From contig CANGYJ010000002.1 in the NCBI GenBank assembly GCA_947458455.1, forward strand, positions 62,001-126,000: a stretch of DNA of 64,000 nt. The letters run 5' to 3'. Below, one piece after another: positions 17,220-26,285 of the stretch. This DNA comes from Verrucomicrobiaceae bacterium. Lineage in GTDB: Bacteria; Verrucomicrobiota; Verrucomicrobiia; Verrucomicrobiales; Verrucomicrobiaceae. The notes under the pieces were generated by a model. That model saw only the letters and a list, made by a program, of their open reading frames with translations, was not told where the DNA came from and ran no database searches. A program made the position numbers and the translations under genes. Position 1 is the stretch's first letter. Each line of letters starts with the position of its first letter.

Positions 17220-18332
17220 ATGAAACTCACCTGCCTTCTTACCCTCCTCTTCACGGCGGCGATGGCCGTGGCGCAAACGCCCAAAGCTGTCGCGAAGCCC
17301 AAAGGCCCCACCGTTCCCGTGGATGCGCATTGGCATGATGTGACGACCTGGGGCGTGGAAGGCCGTGGCTGGGGTGATCAGGAGCGGAAGCGCTGGTTTG
17401 ACCGCTTTCCGGCGAAGGCCGAAAAGACGGTGACACCGGCCGTTTGGGGCCTCAGCCGTGATTCGGCCGGGATGATGGTGCGCTTCAAAACCGACGCGAA
17501 GGCGATTTACTGCCGTTACGACCTCTCCAAGGCCAATCTGGCCCTTCCCGCCATCCCGGCGACCGGCGTCAGCGGTCTCGATCTCTATGCTCGCGATGCC
17601 CAAGGCCAGTGGCGCTGGGTCGCCTGCCCGAAGCCGGATAAACAGCATGTGGAAGCCGTCATGATCAGCGATCTGGCAGCGGGCGAGCATGAGTTTGCGG
17701 CGTATCTGCCACTCTACAACGGCATCGAGAAACTGGAGATCGGTGTGCCGAAGGACGCAAAATTTGAAGGCCAATCTCCGCGTGAGAAGCCCATCGTGTT
17801 TTACGGCACCTCGATCACCCATGGTGCCAATGCTTCGCGGCCAGGCATGGTTCACACGGCGATTTTGGGTCGTCGTCTCGACCATCCGGTGCTGAACATA
17901 GGCTTCTCCGGCAATGGTCGCATGGACGCCGCCGTGGGCGATCTGATCAACGAGTTGGATGCCGCCGCCATCGTCATCGACTGTTGCCCGAACATGGGTC
18001 CAGCAGACGTGACGGCCAAATGCGTGCCGCTGGTGAAGCAACTCCGCGCTAAACATGCCTCCACGCCAATCATCCTCGTCGAGGACCGCCGTTTCACGAA
18101 CTCGTGGATCACTCCTGCGAAGGCCAAGTTTCACGATGACAACCACGCAGCGCTCAAAGCTGCCTTTGAGCAGCTCCAGGCTGAAAAAGTGCCCAGCCTC
18201 AGCTATATCAGTGGTGATGCGCTTTACGGCACGGATGCCGAAGGCGCGAACGATGCTTCCCACGCCACCGATCTGGGCTTCATGCGCCAGGCGGATGTGT
18301 TTGAGCCAGTGCTGCGGGCAGCGTTGAAGTAA
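17220..18332 (+). CDS. Secreted SGNH/GDSL-type hydrolase
   Basis: Exported esterase/lipase-like protein of about 370 aa. The ATG at 17220 starts a signal peptide (MKLTCLLTLLFTAAMAVAQ). Residues about 45-175 form a beta-sandwich typical of the module preceding SGNH domains. The SGNH domain begins at VFYGTSITHG, where the Ser is the predicted nucleophile. GFSGNGRMD supplies the Gly/Asn block, and the C-terminal DASHATDLGF places the Asp-x-x-His pair. This resembles secreted deacetylases acting on polysaccharides; the substrate is unknown. Confidence 0.85.
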   Translation: MKLTCLLTLLFTAAMAVAQTPKAVAKPKGPTVPVDAHWHDVTTWGVEGRGWGDQERKRWFDRFPAKAEKTVTPAVWGLSRDSAGMMVRFKTDAKAIYCRYDLSKANLALPAIPATGVSGLDLYARDAQGQWRWVACPKPDKQHVEAVMISDLAAGEHEFAAYLPLYNGIEKLEIGVPKDAKFEGQSPREKPIVFYGTSITHGANASRPGMVHTAILGRRLDHPVLNIGFSGNGRMDAAVGDLINELDAAAIVIDCCPNMGPADVTAKCVPLVKQLRAKHASTPIILVEDRRFTNSWITPAKAKFHDDNHAALKAAFEQLQAEKVPSLSYISGDALYGTDAEGANDASHATDLGFMRQADVFEPVLRAALK

Positions 18333-18380
18333 TATGCACACCACCGGAACGAAAATCACATACCCCGCTTTGCATATATT

Positions 18381-18404
18381 ATAAAAGGTCTGTCCCTTTA
18401 TTAT
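18381..18404. repeat. Hairpin upstream of the RAYT-like gene
   Basis: ATAAAAGG and CCCTTTAT arms flank TCTGT in an A/T-rich intergenic stretch (18333-18445). It sits about 40 bp before the transposase start. GGTCTGTCCC-type motifs are often found beside IS200-like genes, so it may be the element's own recognition hairpin or a promoter-region structure. Confidence 0.45.
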
Positions 18405-18445
18405 ACATAGGTTGCGCCATTTGGTTCCTCCGGCTACTCGTTGCC

Positions 18446-19480
18446 ATGCGACAAGCTCGACTTAAGGCCCCTCAACATCACCCGCTGGCCTATTACCACT
18501 GCGTTTCCCGTGTCGTGAACCGGGACTTTGTCCTCAAGAATGCGGAGCGGGAGATGTTTGTGGGTCTCATGCGGATGTATGAGAAGCTTTGCCAGATCCG
18601 CGTGGTGACTTTTTGCGTGCTTTCGAATCACTTTCATGTGTTGATAGAGGTGCCGCGTCGGCCTGACGTGATGCCTTCCGAGGCTGAGGTGCTGGGAATC
18701 ATTTCGAGGTCACTGGGGAAGACGACCGCGTATTTGGTGCGGGTTGAAATCGATCAACTTCGCAAGGCTGGCGCTCATGCGGCAGCTCAAAAGATCATTG
18801 ATGGCTGGACGGCTCGAATGTGGGACATCAGCTCGTTCATGAAAGCGCTGAAACAGCGTTTCACCCAGTGGTTTAACAAGCATCATCAGCGGAAGGGCAC
18901 GCTCTGGGAGGAGCGGTATAAAAGCACGCTGGTGGAAGGCGGTGGAAATGCGCTGGCGATGACGGCAGCCTACATTGATCTGAATCCCGTGCGGGCCGGT
19001 TTGGTGAAGGATCCGAAAGACTATCGCTGGTGTGGGTATGCGGAGGCCTTGGTGGGGATCAAGATGGCTCGCGGTGGCATTGAGCTGGCAGTGCGAGCAC
19101 AATTAGATGGTGTGAAGCCGGATGTGGGGATGCTGGAGCACTACCGGCGTTTGCTTTTCACCTGGGGAGTGACGGCAAAGACGGGGTCTGGAGGTGTGAA
19201 TGCAGCGGCGATCAGTCGCGAGGAGGCGAGGAAGGTTTTAAAACGCGGCGGTAGGCTGCCGGTGGCTGCGGCCCTGACCTGCCGGATGCGCTATTTCACG
19301 GATGGGGCGGTGCTGGGAGGCCGGGAGTTTGTGAACGGCATCTTCAAGGCGCAGCGGGGTCGGTTTGGCTCAAATCGGAAAGACGGAGCGCGGGCGGTGC
19401 GTGGCTTGGAAGCGGCGGAGGGAGAGCAGAAACTCTTTGCGATGCGTGATCTCCGTGTGCGGGTGTTTGATGCGTCTTGA
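18446..19480 (+). CDS. IS200-like/REP-associated (RAYT-type) transposase
   Basis: Y1-transposase-family protein of 344 aa. The N-terminal domain has HHPLAYYHCVSRVVNRDFVL and the HUH metal-binding motif in LSNHFHVLIEV (about residues 54-64). KGTLWEERYKSTLVE and AYIDLNPVRAGLVKDPKDYR are conserved RAYT blocks. In the helix that carries the catalytic Tyr in this family, the sequence reads LKQRFTQWFNKHH, with Phe/Trp where relatives usually have Tyr. The C-terminal ~120 residues are an extra domain. RAYTs are domesticated single-strand transposases linked to palindromic REP repeats. No terminal repeats or target duplications are visible, so it does not look like a whole insertion sequence. Confidence 0.88.
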   Translation: MRQARLKAPQHHPLAYYHCVSRVVNRDFVLKNAEREMFVGLMRMYEKLCQIRVVTFCVLSNHFHVLIEVPRRPDVMPSEAEVLGIISRSLGKTTAYLVRVEIDQLRKAGAHAAAQKIIDGWTARMWDISSFMKALKQRFTQWFNKHHQRKGTLWEERYKSTLVEGGGNALAMTAAYIDLNPVRAGLVKDPKDYRWCGYAEALVGIKMARGGIELAVRAQLDGVKPDVGMLEHYRRLLFTWGVTAKTGSGGVNAAAISREEARKVLKRGGRLPVAAALTCRMRYFTDGAVLGGREFVNGIFKAQRGRFGSNRKDGARAVRGLEAAEGEQKLFAMRDLRVRVFDAS

Positions 19481-19492
19481 TGAGACAGACTG

Positions 19493-20927
19493 CTACGCCT
19501 GCTCGGTCGTGTGGAAGTCCGGGTAGGCGTTCGCAGCGTGTTCGGCGAAATCGAGGCCGTCGATCTGCTCGGTGTCGCTGGCACGGAGGCCGACGAGGAG
19601 ATCGACGAGCTTGAAGATGCCAAAGCAAATGACGAAGGCCGTGAGGGCGATGCTGAAGGTGCCGAGCGTCTGCACGCCGAATTGGTGAGCATCGAAACCG
19701 GCTTGATCGAAAAAGGGCCACGCTGATGGGCCCCACAGGCCGTTGCAGAGATGTACGGGTACCGCGCCGACGGCCTCGTCGAGCTGGGCACGTTCGAGAG
19801 CGATGGTAGCGACGGTGGTGATGATGCCAACGATGAAGGCGACGGCAGGGGAGATGTTGGCACAGCAGGCGGTGACGTCCACTGCGCCGCCGAGGCTGCC
19901 ATTGAGCGTGATGCCCACATCGGGCGGCCTTGCACGAACCACATGGAAATCATCGCGGACAAAGCGGCGGCGGGAGCGATGGTGGTGTTCACGGCGATGC
20001 GGCCGATGCTGGCATTGCCGGCGAGGGTGGAGCCGGCGTTGAGCCGAACCAGCCAAACCACAGGATGAAGACGCCGAGCGCGGCGAGCGCGATGTTGTGC
20101 CCGGCAATGAGTCGAGGCGTGCCATCCTTGGCAAAGCGGCCATGCCTGGGCCCGATGACGATGATGCCAGCGAGGGTGCAGGCTCCGCCACAGACGTGGA
20201 CGACGCTAGAGCCCGCGAAGCCGATGAAGCCCATGTTTTCGAGCCAGCCTTTCGTTCCGCCGACGCCGAAGGCACCGCCAAAGCTGCCCCAGGCCCAGTG
20301 GCCACAGAGCGGGTAGAGGATGCCTGCAAGCAGCGCGGCATAGATGAGGTAGCCGACGAATTTCGTGCGCTCGGCCATGGCACCGGAGACGATGGTGCAG
20401 GCGGTGCCAGCGAAGACGACCTGGAAGAACCAGAAGGACCAAAGCTTGTCATCGCTGGGCAAATTCGAGAGCCAAAAGGAATCCGTGCCGATCCAGCCGC
20501 CGGCGCTGGTGCCAAACATAAGGCCAAAGCCGACGAAGAGGAAGACGAGCGAGCTGATGCAGAAATCGAGGAAGTTCTTCATCACGATGTTGATGCTGTT
20601 TTTCGCTCTCGCAAAGCCCAGCTCGACCATGGCAAAGCCGGCCTGCATCATGAAGAAAAGCGCCCCAGCGAGAATCATCCAGACGTAGTTCAAATGGAGC
20701 TGCACGGCTTCGATCTCAGCCTTGGCGGCGGTTTCGACCGGGGCAGGGGAGGAAGCGGGGGCTGGTGCGGCGGCTGGCTTTCCAGGCGCGGTGTTCTCGG
20801 CGATCTTGTCGAGCTTGGTAATGATGACGTCGAGTTTGGTGTCGATCTTTGCGGCGTCCTATCCCGCAGCGAGAGCGGCGCAGGTTAGGGCGGCGGAAAT
20901 GATGATGAGAAGGCGGATCAGGTTCAT
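19493..20927 (-). pseudogene. amt: Ammonium transporter (Amt), disrupted by a stop and several indels
   Basis: Reads as an Amt/MEP/Rh channel for NH4+/NH3 uptake. A signal peptide (MNLIRLLIIISAALTCAALA) from 20927 is followed by a TAG stop at 20861-20859. The frame then runs through LHLNYVWMILAGALFFMMQA, MAERTKFVGYL and GFAGSSVVHVCGGA. A one-base loss near 20044 (GWFG then NAGSTLAGN) and another near 19924 (before GITLNGSLGGAVDV) change frame. A compensated pair of indels lies around 19710-19730, near CNGLWG and FDQAGFDAHQFG. The lesions are mostly in short C or T runs, so sequencing error is a real alternative to gene decay. It ends at 19493 with DFHTTEQA. Confidence 0.88.
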
Positions 20928-20935
20928 GCGGGCGG

Positions 20936-21406
20936 TCAGAGTTGGAGTTCAGCCAGCGAGGCTTCGAGTTCGGTGAGGAGTTGGCGGCGCTTGGCGGTGT
21001 TCGGGACGTGCTCGAGGATGCTGGCGGCGAGTTTTTTGACCTCGGTAGCCGGCAGGCGGTAGGGGTCCTTGGTCTGCGAGGCTTCGAGAGTACGGTCGAT
21101 CAAATTGGAGGCTTGGCCGCGGCCCATGACCTTGCCGAGAATGCCTTCGACGGCTTTGCTCAAGCTGCCCCATTGATTCACGACGGGCTCGGCCTTGTCG
21201 GTGATCTGCGTGAGGGCCTTGGGGGAGGTGACGAAGAGTTCCTCAATGCCGGTGGTGGCGGGTTTGGCATCGCTGGAGGCTGCGGCAAGGGCGGCGGCAT
21301 GATCGCTGATCAGCACGGAGCCGGTGCTGGCAGCCAGATCGGGATCGGCCTTGGCGGTGAGGAAAAAGACAAGCGAGACCTCTTCTCCTGCGACGATGAG
21401 CAGCAC
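20936..21406 (-). CDS. Hypothetical protein upstream of amt
   Basis: About 156 aa from an alternative start at 21406. It has a hydrophobic beginning (LLIVAGEEVSLVFFLTAK) and then a mostly helical soluble part ending ELEASLAELQL. It lies 8 bp before amt on the same strand. In the same frame the sequence upstream reads SIVYLEFDGGV and has no good start codon. A better ATG start (MEKNQ, near 21450) is one base out of frame. An N-terminal frameshift near 21440 is therefore likely, as in its neighbours. No family recognised. Confidence 0.5.
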   Translation of the reverse strand: MLLIVAGEEVSLVFFLTAKADPDLAASTGSVLISDHAAALAAASSDAKPATTGIEELFVTSPKALTQITDKAEPVVNQWGSLSKAVEGILGKVMGRGQASNLIDRTLEASQTKDPYRLPATEVKKLAASILEHVPNTAKRRQLLTELEASLAELQL

Positions 21407-21523
21407 GCCGCCGTCGAACTCGAGGTAAACGATGCTGGTTCTTCTCCATCTGATTCTTCATCTTCGTAGCTACCACCATCTATGTGTTCACGCTCGAGTG
21501 GGCGTAATCTTCCTTCGCACCTC

Positions 21524-22242
21524 ATGATTCGCAGAGACGAAAACGGCCATGTTCATTTCGGGCGCTGGCTCGATTTCATCCTCCAGGCGCTCATCGTTGT
21601 AAATCTGATCACACTGGCGCTGGAGACGCTGCCAAACCTGTCCGAGGAGCAGATTTACTGGCTGGAAATGATCGAGGTGGTCAGCATCGCCATCTTCACC
21701 GTCGAATACATCGCCCGCTGCTGCGCTATGCCGTGTCGTTTTACGATATCGTCGATCTACTTTCGATCCTACCCTTCTACCTCAGCGCGGGCTTGGATCT
21801 CCGCAGCGCCCGTGTGTTCAGGATGATGCGTCTGTTCCGGCTCTTCAAGCTCACCCGCTGCAGCAAAGCCGCTAGCCGTTACCGCCACGCCTTCGTGATC
21901 GCCCGGGAGGAGCTGGTGTTTTTTGGCTGCGCGGCGTTGATCGTGCTCTACCTAGCGGCGGTGGGCATTCACCACTTCGAATGTGAGGCCCAGCCGGACT
22001 CCATGTGGTGGGCCATGGTCACCCTGACGACGGTGAGCTACGGCGATGTGTATTCGATCACGATGGGCGGCCGGCTTTTTACCTCGGTGGTCCTCCTGCT
22101 CGGTCTCGGCTTTGTGGCGGTGCCCACCGGCCTGCTCGCCGAAGCACTGCCCAGGGCCCGCGAGCAGGAAAAGAAGCTCGAAGAGGAGGAGGAGGCGCTG
22201 GCTGCCTCCAAAGCCGCCGCAGAAGCCTCCGAGGAGAAGTAG
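21524..22242 (+). pseudogene. Voltage-gated-type potassium channel, frame-shifted
   Basis: Six-helix K+ channel. The first frame from the ATG at 21524 gives helices S1-S2 (FILQALIVVNLITLALETL and a second ending VEYIAR). Near 21720 the frame changes and the sequence resumes with LRYAVSFYDIVDLLSILPFY. An Arg-bearing S4 (MMRLFRLFKLTRCSK), the pore and filter TLTTVSYGD, and a Glu-rich C-terminal coiled tail follow. About seven residues normally present between the two pieces are also missing, so a deletion of roughly 20 bp fits better than one base. As read, it is not translatable into a full channel. Confidence 0.82.
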
Positions 22243-22294
22243 TCGCAGCGCTGCCAATTGCTTCGCAAGCCTGAAAAACCGGCCTTTCGGGGAC

Positions 22295-22314
22295 TTTGTG
22301 AAAATTTTCACAAA
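22295..22314. promoter_or_regulatory. 20-bp perfect palindrome upstream of atp operon
   Basis: TTTGTGAAAATTTTCACAAA is a perfect inverted repeat, six bases before the -35-like box of the putative atp promoter. It could be an operator for a dimeric regulator. It overlaps no gene. Confidence 0.5.
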
Positions 22315-22319
22315 AGGGC

Positions 22320-22348
22320 TTGCCCAACCGTTTTTGGCTGGCTAGAAC
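22320..22348 (+). promoter_or_regulatory. Putative sigma-70-type promoter of atpBEFHAGDC
   Basis: TTGCCC (22320-22325) and TAGAAC (22343-22348) are separated by 17 bp and precede atpB by about 38 bp. The match is by eye only. Confidence 0.4.
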
Positions 22349-22385
22349 AATCTGCTTCCCCCGTTTTGGGCTACCACCACGCGCC

Positions 22386-23273
22386 ATGCTTTCCCCAATC
22401 CAATCTGCTTCCTTTTCTCCCGTGCTCGCGAATGTGAGCAGCAAGGCGGCGGAGTTGTTTGCGAAGGATGGAGTGATGGGCTTCATCACCAATTCAACGC
22501 TCGTGGCGCTTTGCGTCCTCGGGATCGTCCTCTGGTTCGCCCGCAAGGCGACGAAGAACATGTCGCTCATCCCGCACAAGGCGCAGAACTTCTTCGAGTT
22601 CATCATCGAGTTCCTCTACGGCCAGGTGGTGAACATCATCGGGGCAAAGCAGGCGAAGTTGGCCTTCCCGCTGCTCGGCACGCTTTTCATCTACATCCTC
22701 GTTTCGAACTGGTTCGGCCTTCTTCCCGGTGTCGGAACCATCGGCTGGGGTGAAAGCACAGGCTTCCTCTCGGTGAAAGCCGCACACGATCCGCTCCTGC
22801 GTCCGCCGACGGCTGACCTGAATGCCACCGCCGGTATCGCGCTCTCCGCTTTCCTCGTCTGGCTCTTCCTCACGATCAAAGAAGTCGGCGTTTGGGGCTT
22901 CATCGTTCACACCTTCGGTCCGAAAGGCGGCCTGAAAGGCGTGGTGGGGCTGATCGTGGCGCTCGTGTTCATCTTCGTCGGCGTGATCGAAATCGTTTCT
23001 ATCGCGATTCGTCCGCTGACGCTCTCGATTCGTCTCTTCGGGAACATCTTCGCCGGTGAAAACGTGCTCCACATCATGAGCGACATGATGAACACCAAGG
23101 GCCCGGTGATGAGCTTCCTTGGCAGCGTGGCGCTCCCGCTTCCCTTCTACTTCATGGAGCTGCTCGTCGGCCTGCTCCAGGCCATCGTGTTCACCCTCCT
23201 GTGCTCGGTCTACATCCAGCTCTCCACCACCCATGACGATCACAGTCATGAGGAAGAAGGCGACCATCATTAA
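22386..23273 (+). CDS. atpB: ATP synthase F0 subunit a
   Basis: Proton half-channel subunit of F1Fo ATP synthase, 295 aa from the ATG at 22386. An open in-frame stretch from 22320 overlaps the promoter and is not used. It has multiple membrane helices. The essential Arg next to the c-ring is in LTLSIRLFGNIFAGE (about residue 218). The C-terminus FMELLVGLLQAIVFTLLCSVYI is also typical, followed by a His/Glu-rich tail. First gene of the operon; no atpI-like gene precedes it. Confidence 0.95.
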   Translation: MLSPIQSASFSPVLANVSSKAAELFAKDGVMGFITNSTLVALCVLGIVLWFARKATKNMSLIPHKAQNFFEFIIEFLYGQVVNIIGAKQAKLAFPLLGTLFIYILVSNWFGLLPGVGTIGWGESTGFLSVKAAHDPLLRPPTADLNATAGIALSAFLVWLFLTIKEVGVWGFIVHTFGPKGGLKGVVGLIVALVFIFVGVIEIVSIAIRPLTLSIRLFGNIFAGENVLHIMSDMMNTKGPVMSFLGSVALPLPFYFMELLVGLLQAIVFTLLCSVYIQLSTTHDDHSHEEEGDHH

Positions 23274-23353
23274 TCTCTGAATTTGCCTGCGGGACCATGC
23301 ACCACGTGTGGACGCAGACGACACAACACCAACACCCAACTCGATAAAACACT

Positions 23354-23608
23354 ATGACAATGGAACTCCTCTCCATGGCCCAAGAAGCCGCCGCTCACGC
23401 TGCCCCTGCCGCCTCCGGCATCACTGGAAACCTCACGATGGCCCTCGGTGGTGCTAGTGCCGCCATCGGCGTCGGTATGGTCGGCTCCAAGGCCGTGGAA
23501 GCAGTCGGTCGCAACCCCGGCGCTTTCGGTAACATCCTGACCCTCGGCATTATCGCGATGGCCCTCGCTGAAGGTCTCGGCATTATCGCCTACCTCGGCG
23601 GTCTGTAA
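23354..23608 (+). CDS. atpE: ATP synthase F0 subunit c
   Basis: Rotor-ring proteolipid of 84 aa with two membrane helices. The first is Gly/Ala-rich (ALGGASAAIGVGMVG), the polar loop is GRNPGAFGN, and the second helix carries the ion-binding Glu in ALAEGLGII. The residues around the Glu lack the Gln/Ser/Thr ligands of sodium-type rings, so proton coupling is likely. The N-terminus before helix 1 (about 20 residues, AQEAAAHAAPAASG) is extended. The start may be the ATG at 23354 or the one at 23360. Confidence 0.95.
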   Translation: MTMELLSMAQEAAAHAAPAASGITGNLTMALGGASAAIGVGMVGSKAVEAVGRNPGAFGNILTLGIIAMALAEGLGIIAYLGGL

Positions 23609-23704
23609 TTCTTGCCTTCCCGGTGGCGGATCACTCCGCGTGATTCGCCACCACCCTTTCTCCCTCTCCTTTTCGTTCGTTTCCAGATCCATTTCGCTCC
23701 ACCT

Positions 23705-24244
23705 ATGATCACCAGCTTGCCCACCATCCTTGCCGCCGGCAAAGTTGACGCGCTTGTCGAGAAATTCGGCCTCGCCTGGCCCAAGTTTTTCGCCCAGGTG
23801 ATCATCTTCTGGATCGTTTTCTCGATCCTCAAGAAATACGCCTTCGGCCCCATCCTTGGCATGCTGGAGCAGCGTCGTCAGCGCATCGCTGATGGTGAGG
23901 CGAAGCTCGAAAAAATCACCAAAGATGCCGCTGAGGCCGCCAAGAACTCCCAGGCCATCCTCGATAAGGCGGAGGCTGATGCAGCCCGCCTCGTGAAGGA
24001 AGCTGATGAAGCCTCCAAGGCTCTCCAAGAACGCCGCCAGCAGGACGCCGTCGCGAGTGCCAATTCCATCCTCGCCAAGGCCCGTGAAGCCGCCGAGCTG
24101 GAAAAAGAGCAGCTCATGTCCCAGTTGAAGCGTGAGTTCGGCCGCATGGTCGCCGACGCCACCAGCCGTGTGACCGGCAAGGTGCTGAACACCGACGATC
24201 AGGCCCGCCTGAACCAGGAAACCGCCGCTCAGGTCTCCGCTTAA
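23705..24244 (+). CDS. atpF: ATP synthase F0 subunit b
   Basis: Peripheral-stalk subunit of 179 aa from the ATG at 23705. The longer in-frame stretch upstream is intergenic. One membrane helix (FFAQVIIFWIVFSILKKYAF) is followed by a long Ala/Glu/Lys-rich coiled-coil dimerisation region, with AEADAARLVKEADEASKAL in its middle. It lies between atpE and atpH as expected. Confidence 0.93.
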   Translation: MITSLPTILAAGKVDALVEKFGLAWPKFFAQVIIFWIVFSILKKYAFGPILGMLEQRRQRIADGEAKLEKITKDAAEAAKNSQAILDKAEADAARLVKEADEASKALQERRQQDAVASANSILAKAREAAELEKEQLMSQLKREFGRMVADATSRVTGKVLNTDDQARLNQETAAQVSA

Positions 24245-24271
24245 TTTTCTCCTCCCGAACGCGTCGCCACC

Positions 24272-24670
24272 ATGAAAATCTCCAAGGAAGCCCGCCGCAC
24301 CTCCCGTCAGCTCTTCCGCGTCTGCATGGTGGACGGAAAGCTCGACGAGTCCCGCGTTCGCACCGTGGTGTCCGGCATCGCCAGCAGTAAGCCGCGTGGT
24401 TACATCGGCATGCTCGACGCCTTTTCCCGCCTCATCGCCAATGAGGTCGATCGTCAGCGTGCGTTGGTCGAAAGCGCCTCCGCTTTGGCCCCGGCCACGC
24501 AAACCGAGCTCCAGGCCAGCCTTTCCAAGAAATACGGCCGCCAGCTCACCCTCGACTTCAGCGTGAACCCCGAGCTCCTCGGCGGCATCCGCGTCAAAGT
24601 CGGCTCCGACGTCTGGGACGGCAGCGTGAAGGCCCGTCTCGAAGGCCTCGCCACATCCCTGGCCGCTTAA
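24272..24670 (+). CDS. atpH: ATP synthase F1 subunit delta, short form
   Basis: OSCP/delta stalk subunit that ties F1 to the b dimer. The C-terminal signature LLGGIRVKVGSDVWDGSVKA is clear. The protein has only 132 aa against about 175-180 in most bacteria. The shortening falls in the N-terminal helical domain, which normally binds the alpha subunit N-termini. The upstream gap (24245-24271) has no room for a longer start. Either the family is naturally short in this lineage or the N-terminal domain is reduced. Confidence 0.88.
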   Translation: MKISKEARRTSRQLFRVCMVDGKLDESRVRTVVSGIASSKPRGYIGMLDAFSRLIANEVDRQRALVESASALAPATQTELQASLSKKYGRQLTLDFSVNPELLGGIRVKVGSDVWDGSVKARLEGLATSLAA

Positions 24671-24715
24671 TTTCACGATCCAATCTAAATTCTTCAATCC
24701 TAAATCCAAAATCAG

Positions 24716-26245
24716 ATGAGCAACATCCTGCAAGAGATCGAATCCCAAATCGCCGGCCTCAAGACCGCCGTCACGAAGTCCAATGTGGGCATCGTCCGTG
24801 AAATCGGCGACGGTGCCGCCAAGATTGAAGGCCTCAGCGATGTCATGCTCAATGAGATGATCGAGTTCCCCGGCGGCGTCTATGGCCTCGCCCTGAACCT
24901 CGAAGAAACCGAAGTCGGCTGCGTGCTTCTCGGCTCCGGTGAAAACGTCAAGGCAGGCGATGAAGTGAAGACCACCGGCCGCCTCCTCTCCGTGCCCGTC
25001 GGCAAGAGCCTCCTCGGTCGCGTCGTGAACGCCCTCGGTCAGGCCATCGACGGCAAAGGCGAGATCAAGTGTGAAACCCAGTATCCCGTCGAAAAGCTCG
25101 CTCCTGGCATCATCGCCCGTAAATCCGTGTCCGTCCCCGTGCAGACCGGCATCATGGCCATCGACGCCATGATCCCGATTGGCCGTGGTCAGCGTGAGTT
25201 GATCATCGGTGACCGCTCCACCGGCAAGACCACCATCGCCGTGGACACCATCATTTCCCAGGCGCAGCAGAACAAAGCCGCCGAGCAGGGCAAGCTCCAG
25301 GGCCACAAGCCCCTCTACTGCATCTACGTCGCCATCGGCCAGAAGCAGTCCAACATTGCCCGTGTCGTCAAGACCCTCGAAGACGCTGGTGCGATGGAAT
25401 ACACCACCATCGTTTCCGCGTCCGCCTCCGACTCCGCGGTGAACCAATACCTCGCTCCGTATGCCGGTTGCGCCATCGGTGAGTGGTTCATGGATCAGGG
25501 ACAGGACGTGCTCATCGTCTTTGATGACCTTTCCAAGCAGGCCGTTGCCTACCGCCAGGTGTCCCTCATCCTGAAGCGCCCCTCCGGTCGTGAAGCCTAT
25601 CCGGGTGACGTGTTCTATCTCCACTCCCGCCTTCTCGAGCGTTCCTGCCGCGTCAGCGAAAACTACGGCGGTGGCTCCATGACCGCTCTGCCGATCATCG
25701 AGACGCAGGCCGGCGACGTGTCCGCCTACATCCCGACGAACGTGATCTCCATCACCGACGGCCAGATCTTCCTCGAAACCGACCTTTTCTACCAAGGCAT
25801 CCGCCCCGCCATCTCCGTCGGTCTTTCCGTCTCCCGCGTGGGTTCCGCCGCGCAGACGAAGGCCATCAAGAAGGTCTCCGGCACCACGAAGCTCGACCTC
25901 GCCCAGTTCCGCGAGCTCGCCGCCTTCGCCCAGTTCGGTTCCGACCTCGACGCCGGCACGAAAGCCAAGCTCGACCGCGGTGCCCGCATCGTGGAACTCT
26001 TCAAGCAGCAGCAGTATCAGCCAAAGAGCCTGCCCATCATGGTCAGCACGCTTTACGCGATGCAGAAAGGCTACTTCGACAGCGTCGCCGTCGATCGCGT
26101 GAAGGAATTCCAGGCCAAGCTCGAAGACTACCTCACCACCCGCAAAGCCGACCTCATGGGCCAGCTCGCCAATGAGAAGGCTCTCGACAAGGTCGAAGAA
26201 GGTCTCAAGTCCGCCCTCGACGACTTCAAAGCCTCCTGGAAATAA
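24716..26245 (+). CDS. atpA: ATP synthase F1 subunit alpha
   Basis: Non-catalytic nucleotide-binding subunit of F1, 509 aa. The Walker A motif is [11 protein letters not shown] (about residues 163-173), Walker B is [12 protein letters not shown], and the ATP synthase alpha/beta signature is [17 protein letters not shown]. Length and motifs are standard. It is preceded by an A/T-rich leader with repeated AAATC-type words (24671-24715). Confidence 0.98.
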   Translation: MSNILQEIESQIAGLKTAVTKSNVGIVREIGDGAAKIEGLSDVMLNEMIEFPGGVYGLALNLEETEVGCVLLGSGENVKAGDEVKTTGRLLSVPVGKSLLGRVVNALGQAIDGKGEIKCETQYPVEKLAPGIIARKSVSVPVQTGIMAIDAMIPIGRGQRELIIGDRSTGKTTIAVDTIISQAQQNKAAEQGKLQGHKPLYCIYVAIGQKQSNIARVVKTLEDAGAMEYTTIVSASASDSAVNQYLAPYAGCAIGEWFMDQGQDVLIVFDDLSKQAVAYRQVSLILKRPSGREAYPGDVFYLHSRLLERSCRVSENYGGGSMTALPIIETQAGDVSAYIPTNVISITDGQIFLETDLFYQGIRPAISVGLSVSRVGSAAQTKAIKKVSGTTKLDLAQFRELAAFAQFGSDLDAGTKAKLDRGARIVELFKQQQYQPKSLPIMVSTLYAMQKGYFDSVAVDRVKEFQAKLEDYLTTRKADLMGQLANEKALDKVEEGLKSALDDFKASWK

Positions 26246-26285
26246 GTTTTCGGCACTCCGCCCTTAGCCCTCTGCTCTCCGCTCC

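Noticed and set aside
18333-19500. Complete insertion sequence around the RAYT gene
   Set aside because: No terminal hairpin pair or target duplication could be identified; only one upstream hairpin.
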